Assembly: GCA_030512335.1 (NCBI GenBank) | Contig: JAULSU010000001.1 | Coordinates: 3,038,001 to 3,102,000, forward strand | Source of the DNA: Immersiella caudata | Taxonomy: Eukaryota > Ascomycota > Sordariomycetes > Sordariales > Lasiosphaeriaceae | Length of the DNA: 64,000 nt | Direction: 5' to 3' | Shown here: positions 35,510-46,899 of the stretch, in pieces | Layout of the letters: each line of letters opens with the position of its first letter | How positions within the stretch are numbered: the stretch's first letter is position 1 | Notes under the pieces: model-generated | The model's input: the letters and a program-made list of their open reading frames with translations, nothing else | The model's database searches: none | Told to the model about the DNA's origin: nothing | Program-made: the position numbers and the translations under genes

Positions 35510-38342
35510 ATGGCACCGTACTCCGATAACCTTCGCGACTCCGCGCTTGACATCCGAACGCGAAGCACAAGCCCCGGCCCCGCCAGAATGTCGCACGAAT
35601 CCGATTCCTCCGTCTCTACTACGAGCCTCGTATTCGAGCGCATCGAGGAGCGCCTCGTCGCCAAAGAAGCCAAAGACAACTTCGACGACAGCGACCCCCT
35701 GCAGGACGACCCGCTCCACGATGATCTCGAGACGGGGCCCTTCCTCGGCAATGGCACCGCTTCGCCCCGCGCCGATAAGGAGGAGGGTGCGGGGTCAAAA
35801 TTGATGGACCGCCGGATGAAGAGGATTCTCATTATCGTATCGGGACTTCTTGTTGCAGCATGGGTTGCTGGCTTCTTCGTTTACATCGCAACCAAGTCGT
35901 ACAAGTCGGCTTCCCAGTTCGAGCATGACCCACAAGCGACGGTTTCGCGAGGAACCGGCAAGCAGGTGACGCTGGAGCAGGTTCAGAGAGGAATGTGGTA
36001 CCCCCAGAGGCACTCGATCAGCTGGATTGCAGGTCCAGAAGGCGAGGACGGTCTGCTTCTGGTCAAGGACGGTTTCGGCAAAGACTTCCTCGTTGTGGAG
36101 GATGTTCGGACTCAGAGCACCGGCTCCGCTAGCATACCCGGGGTTCTGAGCACCGAGACGTTGATCAAGACCCGCACGTTCCTGTTCGGCGGCAAGACGT
36201 ATGTGCCTGATCGAGTATTCCCCAGCAAGGACCACCAAAAAGTCTTGGTCGCAACCGATCTGGAGTCAAACTGGAGGCACTCCTTCTCCGCGATTTACTG
36301 GATCTTGGATGTCAAGACTCAATCGGTGGAGCCTCTGATCCCCAGCGAGCCTGCGGCTCGTGTCCAGCTCGCGCAGTGGAGCCCGACCAGCGATTCCATC
36401 GTCCTAACCATGGGCAATAACGTGTACCTCCGCAAACTGGACTCCGACAAGGTCGCTCAAATCACGACAGACGGTGGTTCGGAGGTCTTCAACGGCGTCC
36501 CTGACTGGGTCTATGAAGAGGAAGTATTTAGCGGGGCCAGTGCCACTTGGTTCTCGGACGACGGCAACTACGTTGCCTTCCTGCGGACAAATGAGACTGG
36601 TGTTCCGGAATACCCCATTGAGTATTTTGTCTCACGGCCAAGCGGCACGACGCCGAGCCCAGGCGAGGAAGCCTACCCCGAGACCAGACTCATCAAGTAC
36701 CCGAAAGCCGGCGCCCACAACCCCGCGGTGGAGTTGAAGTTCTACGATGTTGTGCTCGGGGAGGTCTTCTCCGTTGATGTTACGGGGAGCTTTGAGGACG
36801 AGGATCGGCTGATTACCGATGTCACTTGGGCCGGGCACAAAGTCATCGTCAAGGAGACCAACCGCGTGAGTGACATCCTGCGGGTCGTCCTCGTCGACGT
36901 GAGCGCGCGTAGTGGTAGTGCTGTCAGGACAACGAATGTCAAGGCCATCGATGGTGGCTGGTTCGAGATCTCCCACAACACTAAATACATCCCGGCCGAC
37001 GCATCCAAGGGCCGAGCCGAGGACGGCTACGTCGACACCGTCATCCACGATGATGGCGACCATCTGGCGTACTTTACGCCCCTGGACAACCCCAACCCGA
37101 TAATGCTCACCTCTGGAAATTGGGAGGTCGTCGATGCCCCGTCTGCCGTTGACTTGGAAAGAAACATCGTTTATTTCGTTGCGACAAAGGAGTCGTCGAT
37201 TCAGCGTCACGTGTACCAGGTCAAGCTGACGGGCGGAGATATCACTCCTGTCTCTGACACATCTGCCGAGGGTTATTATGGGGTCTCGTTCTCTACCGGA
37301 ACGGGATACGCCCTCCTGACATACAGCGGTCCCGGCATTCCTTGGCAGAAGGTTCTGAGCACTCCGGCCAATCCGTCCAAGTTTGAGCAGGTGATAGAAA
37401 AGAACGAGAGACTCGCCGAAGACGCCAGGAAGCACGAGCTCCCAATCAAGATCTACGGTACCATCAACGTAGATGGCGTTGAGCTCAACTATGTCGAGCG
37501 GCGACCGCCGCATTTCGATGAGAAGAAGACATACCCCGTTCTTTTCCAGCAGTACAGCGGCCCGGGCTCGCAGCAGGTTGACAAGAAGTTCTCGGTCGAT
37601 TTTCAGTCGTACATCGCTGCTGGCCTGGGTTACATCTGCGTGACGGTTGACGGTCGCGGCACTGGCTATATTGGTCGCAAGAACCGAGTGATCACGCGTG
37701 GTAACCTGGGCCGCTGGGAATCCCACGACCAGATCGCGGCAGCGAAGATCTGGGCTGCCAAGAAGTATGTTGACGCGTCCAAGATCGCCATCTGGGGATG
37801 GAGCTACGGAGGCTTCATGACGCTCAAGACGCTGGAGCAGGATGCCGGCCAGACCTTCAGCTACGGCATGGCGGTGGCCCCTGTGACGGACTGGCGATTT
37901 TACGACAGCATCTACACTGAGCGGTATATGCTCACGCCGCAGACGAACGAGGAGGGATATGCGAGCAGCGCAATTTCCAACGTGACGGCCCTGGCGAGCA
38001 ACGTCCGCTTCCTTTTGATGCATGGTGTGGCGGATGACAACGTCCACATGCAAAACTCGTTGACGCTGCTGGACAAGCTGGACCTTGCGGGTATAGAGAA
38101 CTACGATGTCCATGTCTTCCCGGACAGCGACCACGGCATCCGCTTCCACAATGCGAATAAGATTGTATATGACAGTAAGTTTGGTCCCGCAGTATTTGAA
38201 GTTGACACGGGCTAACGAATTAGAACTAAACAACTGGTTGATCAATGCGTTCAACGGCGAATGGCTAAAGATTTCGAACGCAAAGCCAATCGGGCATTTC
38301 GAGAAGAGCCAGCATCCATCTCCGATCGTAGAAGAGGAGTAG
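35510..38342 (+). CDS. Type II membrane dipeptidyl aminopeptidase (DPAP-B/Dap2-Ste13, S9B)
   Basis: Exons 35510-38174 and 38224-38342 encode 927 residues. A 100-residue acidic cytosolic tail is followed by one membrane helix (about residues 104-127, ILIIVSGLLVAAWVAGFFVYIA), then a beta-propeller and an alpha/beta-hydrolase domain. The catalytic triad is visible: Ser765 in GWSYGG, Asp in HGVADDNVH (842/843) and His875 in DSDHGI. The enzyme releases X-Pro or X-Ala dipeptides from N-termini. Vacuolar (Dap2) or Golgi (Ste13) location cannot be separated from sequence alone, although the length and tail resemble fungal DapB. The frame is open upstream of the chosen ATG, but that extension lacks conservation-like features. 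The short last exon restores the C-terminal helix (LNNWLINAFNGEW). Confidence 0.94.
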
Positions 38343-38568
38343 TGTGTTGCACATGGGACATCTATCACGGCGTTAAAAAACTTGGGGCATATAGGTCGGC
38401 GTTTCAGGAATCATTACGGTTGACAGCACAAAGCAGATCGCTCAGGGGCGCCCCTCTACTTGGCGAACAGACGAGTAAATATCAAGATACCACTGAGCTA
38501 CAGTTTCACCTTCTTATTTCAATTGAGCTTCTTTGGCACCATTACCAGGTTCAGTCCGAACCGGCTCC

Positions 38569-39131
38569 CTACTTTTTCACCAACTGCGGATGCGTCTCTG
38601 CAGAGTCATCAATTTTCTCGATGACGGCTGCAGTCCCATATGCGCACACTTGGGCAAACCCTCCTAGCTCACCCGCATCGAACCGCAACGCAATCACTGC
38701 GTTTCCACCACGGCTCTGCGTCTCGGCCACAATCCTGCTAATCGCATCGTTCCGGGCCGTATACAACTATTCTTGTTGGCTTCATTTCCTCAGTGGGTTA
38801 TGCAGGAATACACGTACCATATTGGTGAACCACTTGAGCTCTCCTCCCGCAACACTCTTGATGACCATCGCCAAGGAAGCACCCCAGTTGCGGCTGCGCA
38901 CGGTGATGCCATAGACAGCGCCCAGAACACGAACGACGCGGTAACCGGGCACGTCGAACATGGTTGTGGTGATTACACCGTTTGTCTCGGTGAAGCAATG
39001 TCTGGAGGTGTTAGATATCTTCTCGAGGAAGGAAAAAGAGAAGGGCCGGCTCACAGGTCTTGGAGGTGGAGGGGGACGTCAGCCTGTTGCTGAGCGGAGG
39101 CACCTTTGAGGGTGCGATTGTCGGTGGACAT
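38569..39131 (-). CDS. YbjQ/UPF0145 (DUF74) family protein
   Basis: Three exons on the minus strand, 39055-39131, 38818-39001 and 38569-38766, encode 152 residues. The conserved core runs from residue 33 to the end: GVITTTMFDVPGYRVVRVLGAVYG, then a helix (SLAMVIKSVAGGELKW), then ARNDAISRIVAETQSRGGNAVIALRFD. This is the YbjQ fold, which forms pentamers in bacteria. Its biochemical role is unknown despite the old 'heavy-metal-binding' label. There is no signal peptide or membrane helix. The first 25 residues are unconserved. The gene is tail-to-tail with the dipeptidyl aminopeptidase gene. Confidence 0.87.
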
Positions 39132-40214
39132 TTTGGGGTGCTTGGTTGAGTTTGGAGTTGAGCTATGGCTGGATAGTTTCACGGTGGAATGAAGTGAGAG
39201 ACAAGTGTGATGAGAAGTAGGCGAGTGTCCATGGTGCGAAACGAGTAGATATTTCCCCTTTTTATATATACACCGCAAACGGCTTTCACAACGAGGGGGT
39301 TCCTCACCAGGTTGCGACTCTTTGCAATGGCCGTTTGCAGCAAGAGCTCCCTAAAAAGTGACTCAAACCGGGGCTCCGATCAGCGTCTAGGCATACTACT
39401 CGGCTCAGCCGCATGTCCCGACCACTGAACGGCGACATCGTATTTCGTGTTGTAGACCCTGGTCCGGGTTCCCGATGTTGCCCGGCCCCACAGTGCCCCG
39501 CTTCTCCGGGCTGTGGCAGTGATCGTCCGAAGAGTCCCGACGATTACCATGTTTTCTTGGCAGGGCTGAACGTCGAGCTGAGCAGACAACACACTTTGGT
39601 CTTCGGCAGTTGTCGTACGGTTCGATCGCTCATTGCACTAGTTCCGGATTTTTGGATAGTTAAATGTAGAGAGGTGAGCAAAATGACGAGTAAGTCAAGG
39701 GTTGGGGTCAGGCTTCACTCCAAGCCTCCCGTTTCACGGGCCTGTCCACCGCGAGATGCAAGCGACCCCACCAACTACAGCACGGAAGGTCAAGCCTTCC
39801 CAAGCGATGAATGACGGCTGGGGGATCCCACGATGGTGCATTTGCATCGACGGGAGATTGATTGCTGGCAGGGCATGGGAGCGCACTCCGTGCAGCATGT
39901 ACCCCACAGCGCAATATGGAAAACGGAACATGACACCCATCGGGACACCCAGGACACCAAAACCCCAGCCGTGCCTGCGTCGGGCCTGCGTCCGGCCGGT
40001 TCGCGATGCCGCTCGCCAAAGGCCATTTGGCAATGACAACATTCAGCCGAAGAGAAGCACAATCTGCCCTGAATGGTGCGATCGATTGTCATGGCGAAAT
40101 CGCTCACAACAATTGAACATTATTTGAGCGGCGCGATGCCCTCCCGGACCACTACCATGAGCTGCTCGCTGCGCTGGACATCTCACGGGACTTGCACCTG
40201 ACCCAAATCTCGCC
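39132..40214. other. Intergenic region
   Basis: Divergent upstream regions of the YbjQ (-) and GH131 (+) genes. A TATATATA motif sits at about 39265. No supported coding frame. Confidence 0.5.
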
Positions 40215-41179
40215 ATGCATCGCACCACCCTCCTCGGCCTGGCCCTTGGCCTTGCCACGACCCTCGTCGACGCCCGCCCGCCCAAGCACAACGTACACGC
40301 CATCGCCGGAACCGGCACCATCAAGTGTCCCATCGTCTTCGACGGCCGCGTCCCCAAAGACGCCGTCGAGACCGACTTTGACAGCTACGGGACCAGCAAG
40401 TTCAACGCCGAGTACGTCAAGGGCAAAGACCTCAAGTGGAGCGACATCATCAAGTTCCCCACCACTACCAACGCCCGCTTCGACGAGGACGACGCCCACA
40501 AGGCCTTTGAAGTCACCATCTCCGACAAGTCCATCTTCCAGACCCAGAACGGTTTCCGTCGTGCCGGTCTCCAGTTCCAGGGCGACACCAACACCGGAAG
40601 CCCTGGAATTGGAGGCCTAAAGACGATTCACTTCAGCTTGAAGTGGGATGCGACCCGGGCGTTGAACTTGTCCCACGAGTACCTGCTTGTGTGGCACGAG
40701 GCGTCAGATTACTCGGCCAACCAGTTCAACTTTGAAGCGGGCGCCATCTTGGGGCAGTCGTCGCTGGCGAGGGACACGTACAAGGTGCTGGATCGGAATA
40801 ACCGGCAGATTTGGTCGACTCCGATTGATAGGACTGCGTGGCAGAACTTTGCGATCACTCTGGACTTTGGCAAGAAGTGAGTTTCGACCATAGGTTTTTT
40901 TTTTTTTTGGTTTTCTTTTTTCGGTGAGCGTGGCTGATAAGTTTTAATAGCACCCTCCAAGTCTACTACTCCAAGGACGATGAGCCCTTGAAGAGCGTCA
41001 CCAGCGCTGTGAGTAACAACAATGCCGGCGCTGGGCAGTACCAGATTGGAATCCTCAAGAAGCCGACCGGAACGAGTGACGTTGTGAACTCGGGTTTCCA
41101 ATCTAGGAATTTGAATGAGGGTCTCATTTATGGCAGCCTGTTCGTTGAGGACAGCGCCAGCAGCTGTGTTTCCCTCTGA
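40215..41179 (+). CDS. Secreted glycoside hydrolase family 131 (beta-glucanase)
   Basis: Exons 40215-40876 and 40951-41179 encode 296 residues. A cleavable signal peptide is clear (MHRTTLLGLALGLATTLVDA, about 20 residues). The mature protein matches the single-domain GH131 pattern: CPIVFDGRVPKDA near the start, the GFRRAGLQF strand, HFSLKWDATRALNLSHEY, LVWHEASDYSANQF, and the C-terminal YGSLFVEDSASSCVSL. GH131 enzymes cleave beta-1,3-, 1,4- and 1,6-glucans and are induced in plant-associated fungi. The family C-terminus is intact and no carbohydrate-binding module is attached. The intron carries a long T run. A small secreted protein gene lies tail-to-tail downstream. Confidence 0.92.
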
Positions 41180-41464
41180 GTATGTTTTTTTTTGGCTCGT
41201 GAACCAGGGGTTTCCAAATCGTAAGAAAACGACAGCCGAAGAGTGGAGAGGGAGAGTTGGACAGACATAAATACAGGCCCATCTCACCAGAAATGCACAA
41301 ATACGCTCATCAATTACAATTATCATTACCCCATTGTGTTTGAACCTCTGCCTGATTATCCCCCTTTTCTCTACCATCCAACCTAACCCACATGAATACT
41401 CGTACCAGCTCCAAAAATGCAAGCCTTCCCCCCCCCCTCCCACATACCTCTTCATCCTTACACC

Positions 41465-42257
41465 TCAAATATTCCTCTCCCCCTTCCCATCATACCTCCA
41501 AGCCCTCACCATGAAATCTTCCGGCCCACTGTAAACCGCCCGCGCAAACTGTCCCTCCCCAACAATCACAGTCTCATTCTTTGCCACCGAATGCGCCGCC
41601 TCCTCTGTCGTAGGCGCGTCCTTATCCCCGTCCTCTTGTGGGAAATCCCTCCTTACCAGCAAATCTGCGCTGCCGTCGGGGTGCCGCGTCCACTTGAAGG
41701 AGACGGTGGAGGTGTTGGGGTCGCCGCAGGTTGTCTGGGGAATAGAGGCGAGGTCTTCGGAGAGGGTTGTTCCAAGAGCCTCGCATTCGATCTGTGTTTT
41801 GCGTTAGGCTACCTATGTGTAGTAAGGTATGCTGGGGAAGGTATTGGCGCTCAGAGGTCGGAGGTTCCGGGGCGGAGAGGAAGATGGGAGGAAGAGATAC
41901 GCACGGCTGGCAGGCTAGGGTCATAAGTGACGTTGAAGTGATAATATACACGGTTGGAGAGGATTACTGTGATACTACCTGTCAGCGGTTTCTCTTAAAG
42001 GCGTGTTTTGGGCAGTGAAATGTCTCGGGCGCGCTCTTGTCACACCCAAAACATCGAACAAAGCCATAAATAATTACAACAGGAGGTTAAAAGGCAGCAG
42101 GGGAAGACCCACGGGCGCCAGCGGCGAAGCCAGTGACATTGTAAGGCGGGATTGCGGTGGCGACGTAGCCAGCCTTGTAAGGGGGTGTGATAGGGGGTGT
42201 GGGTACTGCAGACGCTAGCAGAGGGAGAAGAAATGTGGTGAGAGTGAGAGGGAGCAT
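41465..42257 (-). CDS. Small secreted protein of unknown function
   Basis: Three exons on the minus strand, 42113-42257, 41905-41978 and 41465-41791, join in frame to 181 residues. The N-terminus is a good signal peptide (MLPLTLTTFLLPLLASAVP). The mature part has Asn-X-Ser/Thr sites (NVTG, FNVTYD), only two cysteines (IECEAL...QTTCGDP), and a beta-rich pattern ending in an acidic, alanine-rich stretch. I do not recognise a family. Size, secretion signal and position next to a GH131 gene would fit an apoplastic or cell-wall protein, which is inference. Intron 1 (41979-42112) is a member of introner-like family B. Exon phases 1 and 0 both close cleanly, which supports the model. Confidence 0.72.
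41979..42112 (-). repeat. Introner-like intron, family B copy 1
   Basis: Intron 1 of the small secreted protein gene, 134 bp, starting GTGGGTC and ending CGCTGACAG. It shares exact blocks ATGGCTTTGTT, GAGCGCGCC and CCTTTAAGAGAAA, in the same order and spacing, with the intron at 60727-60872. An inverted repeat GTTTTGGG/CCCAAAAC could fold the middle. Flanking exons are unrelated. Confidence 0.8.
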
Positions 42258-44668
42258 GTTGGACGGTGTGTAGGTTTTGGTGTTGATAATCGTGTGCCTT
42301 GGTGCCCTTTGGGATGTGTTGTATGCCAGTTGCCGAAGCTTGAAGCACTGGAAATGGCAAATGGCGAGGGCCAGATACTTGTAGCGATTTATCACTGCGG
42401 TTGTGGGGTTGAGATACAGAGTTGGTCATGAGAGGTGAACGTGTTTATATGGGAAAGAACCTAATGTAGGCAGGCACGCATCGAGCACCCGCCTTTCCCA
42501 GCGAGAAGAGACAACGTCACTCACACAATTTGTGACCGCGGCGACAACATGATTCCATCCCACTTAATGTGAATCGCAAAGTCAATACAACGTCACGCCT
42601 CGGCTGCTCTCCGCCCAAAATAGAGCTGAGCGCTGTGGTGTTCGCAAGCGATATTGAGACCTGAACGACCCGACCCTAACTCCACGTCTTTCGACGAACC
42701 GGGGACTTGGGGTGAACTTTAATGGGATTCCCGTCGCCAAGGCCGCTTGTTAGGTGTCTCTCCCCAGTTTCTTTTCATCAAGAGACACGGGGAGGCGAGC
42801 TCCTCACTGATGACTGCCACACCACCATCGGAGTTCCGGGTGAATGCCAATGGCCCTCAATCTCCTGACGTCACGGGCCAGATGCCAGCGGCCGTGTCGT
42901 TCGGGCCTTCGATACGTCCTGTAAAACGGGTGCACCGTCGCTCTTCTATTCCACTTTACGGTTGCTCGTCATCCTCTCTGGAGGGCAATTTCGTCCTCCG
43001 GTAGGGAGCTCGGTATGCACACGGCTTCCGGCTCCGCGTAGTACAATCTCGATGCTGTGGGGCCTAATTCGGTCCAAAAAGGATCCTCAACGGCTGCCGT
43101 AGCCGAGAGAAAAGGGAATAGCGAGAGCGGGGGCTCGAAGATTGAGGATGGTGAGAGTGGGCAGATCAACGAGAAACGTGGGTGGTGGTGACCGAGATTC
43201 ATCGCTAGGTTGTTCTCCGCCGGGGTAGGGCGGGCGTTATCCGTGGCTCCCGATCTCCCACGAAGTCCAAATTTCCGCCACAGCCTGTCCTGACGTCGTG
43301 TTTTGAGTCGAGCTGGGTCTCAAAGGTCCGATTTCGACAAGACTAAAAGCCAGCGACAAGTTTCGGCACTGCAGCCAGACAGTAAACATGTACGAATAGG
43401 GGCTGGGATCATGCGTCCCTCCGCAACCACCACGGTACAGTCACTGTTTGTTCCACCAAATATGCATCTCACCGGTCTGGCAGTTGTTTATGGGCACACA
43501 TAAACGGTATCCAAGGGGCAGGAAAGAAATTGCCTCACAAAAGCCGAGTCCTTTGGTAGAAGCTGAAAGGCAACTGGACGCGTCGAGGCAGCGAACTGGG
43601 CTGGCTAGGGGGCAGAGTTGGCGAAGGGAGCAATAAGAGATGATAGTGCGCCTTATATGGTGGCTTTGATGTCGAACTGATTCTTGCGCTGAGGTACCTT
43701 GTCGCATTCAGGCACGCAGGCCAAGTCAATAGGTGAGATCTGGCAAGCTCCAGCTCCAAGCCGATGAGCTTCTGCAAGTGGTCGCCTCATCAGGCCGGAC
43801 AAGATACCAACTGCAACAATAATCCAGTAAAACGATACCCGACGACCAAATTGGGCACAAATTCTTGCCCAGTGCTTTTTGTGTTCGTTGCGGAAGAGGA
43901 GCATCCACCGTCCAGATACTTGACTGGTTGAAGTTGGCTGCAGGATCCCAGCCGGTCTTTGTGATTTTTGCCCCACCGCCAACACAGCGGGCAGCAGCTT
44001 CCTTGCGTGCTGATGCAGCAAGACAGGGCGAGCTCCCTTACCGCAACGTAGAAAACCCGATCGCCGCGCCCACCATTTCACTTTGCCTTTCTTCTCCGCT
44101 TCCCTTTCTCTCCTCCACGTAAACTCTCGCAACCAATCCCTCGCAAACCTGGATGAGGGGGCCCTGAGCGAGAAACAGGACAGGAGCGTCCTGAATCGGA
44201 CGACAAAAAGAAGCCGCAAGTGGGACGACAACGTCCCGCTCGGCTCTGGCGACAGGGGGCTCGTTACGGACCGCCGCGCTGGGGTCAATTTGGGAATCCC
44301 CATCCCTGCCTTCTGATTGGCACGAAAATTCGAGGTCTCCCTCCTTTTTTTGAGAACACCTCTCAAGACGCAATCGTTGTTGCTTGCCTCTACTTTTTGA
44401 CAATTCAGTGAACAGGTACGTTCGTACGCCCCCATTCACAGCTAACCTTCTACGAAATTCATCGCCCCTGGAAAGAGGTTGCGCCTCTTCCTTACCGTGC
44501 GCAGCCTTACGCGTCGACCCAACATCATTTGCTCTCGACAGCTGACATTTCGCGGTCTTGACAGATCTCTCAATTCCTAGCCAGGCTTCGCCTTTCCCGC
44601 GCTATCTCGTCCCAAACGCCCAATTCAAACCTCGACGCTAAACTCCGTTATCCGGAAACCACTTCACA
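42258..44668. other. Intergenic region without a recognisable gene
   Basis: Upstream of the small secreted protein gene and of PRA1. The longest frame (minus strand, 43653-44435, 260 codons) is Arg/Lys-rich and antisense to the PRA1 upstream region; it is not credible as a protein. Confidence 0.5.
44416..44564 (+). other. Candidate 5'-leader intron of PRA1
   Basis: A GTACGT donor after AACAG and a GCTGACATTT...ACAG acceptor 149 bases later lie just upstream of the PRA1 start. Only splice-signal evidence supports it. Confidence 0.4.
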
Positions 44669-45199
44669 ATGGCGCGCATACAGATCCCGATAGACGTTCT
44701 GACGTCTCGCCTGAACTTGGGCGACCGCTTCTCCGGTCTGCGCTCCGGATCTCTCAGCACCCGGTTCGCCAACCTCCGCCCCGTCACCGAGTTCTTCGAC
44801 TTCAAGCGTTTGTCGAAGCCGCGTGATTTCAGTGAGATGCAGTCGCGTGTTAACTACAATCTCGGCCACTTCTCGAGCAACTACTCCGTCGTCTTCGTCA
44901 TGCTGTGCATCTACGCGCTCCTGACCAACCCTGCTCTCCTCTTCACCATCATCTTCGTCACCGTTGGTATGTGGGTTATTGGAAAGCTCGACGGCCGTGA
45001 CCTCGAGATCGGCCAGCACCGCTTCACGACTTCGCAGCTCTACACGGGGCTGTGCGTCATTGCTATTCCTGTTGGACTCTATTCTTCGCCGTGGCTCACA
45101 GTCCTGTGGCTCATTGGCGCTAGCGGCGTGGTCATTATCGGCCACGCTGCTCTGATGGACAAGCCGATCGATGAGGCTTTTTCCGGGGAGGCGGTCTAG
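44669..45199 (+). CDS. PRA1-family prenylated Rab acceptor
   Basis: A single exon encoding 176 residues. PRA1/Yip3 proteins bind prenylated Rab GTPases and help recruit them to Golgi and ER membranes. The cytosolic N-terminus (RPVTEFFDFKRLSKPRDFSEMQSRVNYNLGHFSSNY) is the typical family signature. Two hydrophobic hairpins follow, about residues 72-110 and 125-165, separated by the KLDGRDLEIG linker. The C-terminus DKPIDEAFSGEAV is also typical. The stop codon TAG is directly followed by ATG, the possible start of a second frame. Confidence 0.92.
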   Translation: MARIQIPIDVLTSRLNLGDRFSGLRSGSLSTRFANLRPVTEFFDFKRLSKPRDFSEMQSRVNYNLGHFSSNYSVVFVMLCIYALLTNPALLFTIIFVTVGMWVIGKLDGRDLEIGQHRFTTSQLYTGLCVIAIPVGLYSSPWLTVLWLIGASGVVIIGHAALMDKPIDEAFSGEAV

Positions 45200-46449
45200 A
45201 TGGTCGGCCGCGAGCTCCCAAATTTGCGCCCCAATGGGGAAGACCATCGAGGCGCGAGCTGAGGAATCCCACAGCGCGCAACGGGAGCGATGATGCACTT
45301 GGCTGGTGGGATCCGGGGCAGCGTATTGTGGAGGAGTTGGACAGTGATGATTCGGATGCACAAGGCGTTGGGTTGGCTTCTACAACGGGAAACAGGATTG
45401 TTGGCGATCCACTTCGATTCACAGGGATAGATTTGGGCGATAGGGATGGCGGCGCTGTTCGATCACGGCGGGCGTTGGAAGGTGGTGGCAGGGGCAGCGA
45501 TGACTCGGACTCGGATGGTGAGGAGGATTTCTCGCGGCTCTCCCTGCAAGACAGGGAAGACGCCCTCTATGAGTCTGCCATGGCACGGATTCGGCGGGCA
45601 CAGGAAAAGGGGAAAACAGATGTGAGGCTGAGCAAAGAGGAACTAGAGGCGTTTGAGCGGCGGCGACAGCGGGAGGAAGAAGAGGAGCGCAGAAAACGTA
45701 GGGAACAACGGATTGCCATCCCTCTCTCTCAGTTCAATCTGGGACCTCGCAAGAGGAACTCAGTCAGGGAAGATAGCCCTCCCCGGCGGCACTCTCCAGA
45801 GCCGATCGCAGCACAGCAGCCACCGATGGGGTACTTTCCGCCGTCGTCTTCACGCTCTCTGCGGCCTCCTGCCGCAGCTGGCTCATCCTCAAGGACACCA
45901 AGTCGCGTGGCTGCTGAGAGGGAGCGGACCGAACGGGGAGATTCACCTTTCACGTATTCTTACGTCAACCCTGCAGAACACTCGATGTCATCTACCAGGC
46001 ACGCTTCGGACCCAGCAACTACCCGTCCTCTCCCACGAACATCTCCGAGGGCAGACACCGCCTCGCCTCCGTCGAGACACGACATCTCCCAAGGCCCTGT
46101 TGATGTCTTTCAGTACATGACAGGCGGAGAAAGCGCTCCGTATCACACCGGGGACAGGCGGCGAAGCGGCACAGTCAGCGGTGGAGAGACAGATAGTGAC
46201 AGCGACTACGTCCCACCGGCAGAGAAGAGAGTCAGCAGCTCGGGGAGCGGAACTCGTGGCCGTCTTCGCGAAGAATATGCCGCTGCTGAGGAACGGCCAC
46301 GGCAGGAGCCTGAACGACGGCCTACTCGGGATCGAACACCTCCACCGTCCTCATCGTCGAAAAAGTCCTCTGCCCTTCAGTCACCCGTCCGGCGCAAGTC
46401 TGTTGTCAGCGGCAGCAGTAGCCTCAAAAGCAAGCGGAAGGTGAAATAG
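45200..46449 (+). CDS. Unknown charged, disordered protein; start or frame unresolved
   Basis: An open frame with strong protein-like composition runs from about 45175 to 46449. From 45256 it reads ELRNPTARNGSDDALGWWDP, then an acidic stretch, a long Glu/Arg helix (about 45630-45720) and a Ser/Arg/Pro-rich tail ending KSKRKVK. No in-frame ATG exists before about 45580, so the conserved-looking N-terminus needs another start. An ATG at 45200, one base after the PRA1 stop, gives MVGRELPNLRPNGEDHRGAS and then a stop, in a different frame. One extra base near 45252 would join the two. The cause may be a sequencing deletion, a real frameshift, or an unseen splice. No named family is recognised. 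Confidence 0.55.
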
Positions 46450-46899
46450 GCTCAGCCTGAGCAAGACCTGGACAGACCCAACGAGGTCAGTTTGGTCAAG
46501 CTACGAGTCTACGTTGCCAAGCCTGGATCAGTTGACGCATGCTGGTGGAGGAGTTGAGGGTTCTTGTTTCACGCCCGCATTTGTAGACAGTACGGAGCTT
46601 TTAATAATGCATTTCTTTGATCAAGTCTACGTTGCTATTGCGATAGGTCTTGTAAGCAAACATCCAAACTGGGGGGGTTTGCAGCCCTTCTGCCATGCTG
46701 AAAGATACCCTAGAGCGAATCCTGGTAAGAAAGATAAACAAGAAAAGGAGAGTCCTGGCATAGTTCCCTCCGAGGTATATAAATCCACCCAAGACGCCCA
46801 TGGTGACAACAGTAAGATACAGGACATACATCATAATCGCCGCATGCTACGTGATCATCGCGGAAACAACTCGTCGACACAGAAGTCACCAACAACCCC
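46450..46899. other. Convergent 3' intergenic region
   Basis: 3' flanks of the charged protein (+) and the RS/His-rich membrane protein (-). Nothing coding is supported. Confidence 0.5.

Noticed and set aside
36632..38368. 578-codon minus-strand frame across the dipeptidyl aminopeptidase gene
   Set aside because: Antisense shadow of a strongly conserved coding exon; no motif of its own.
43653..44435. 260-codon minus-strand open frame upstream of PRA1
   Set aside because: Arg/Lys/Ser-rich chance composition, antisense to the PRA1 upstream region and possible leader intron, no domain and no splice partner.
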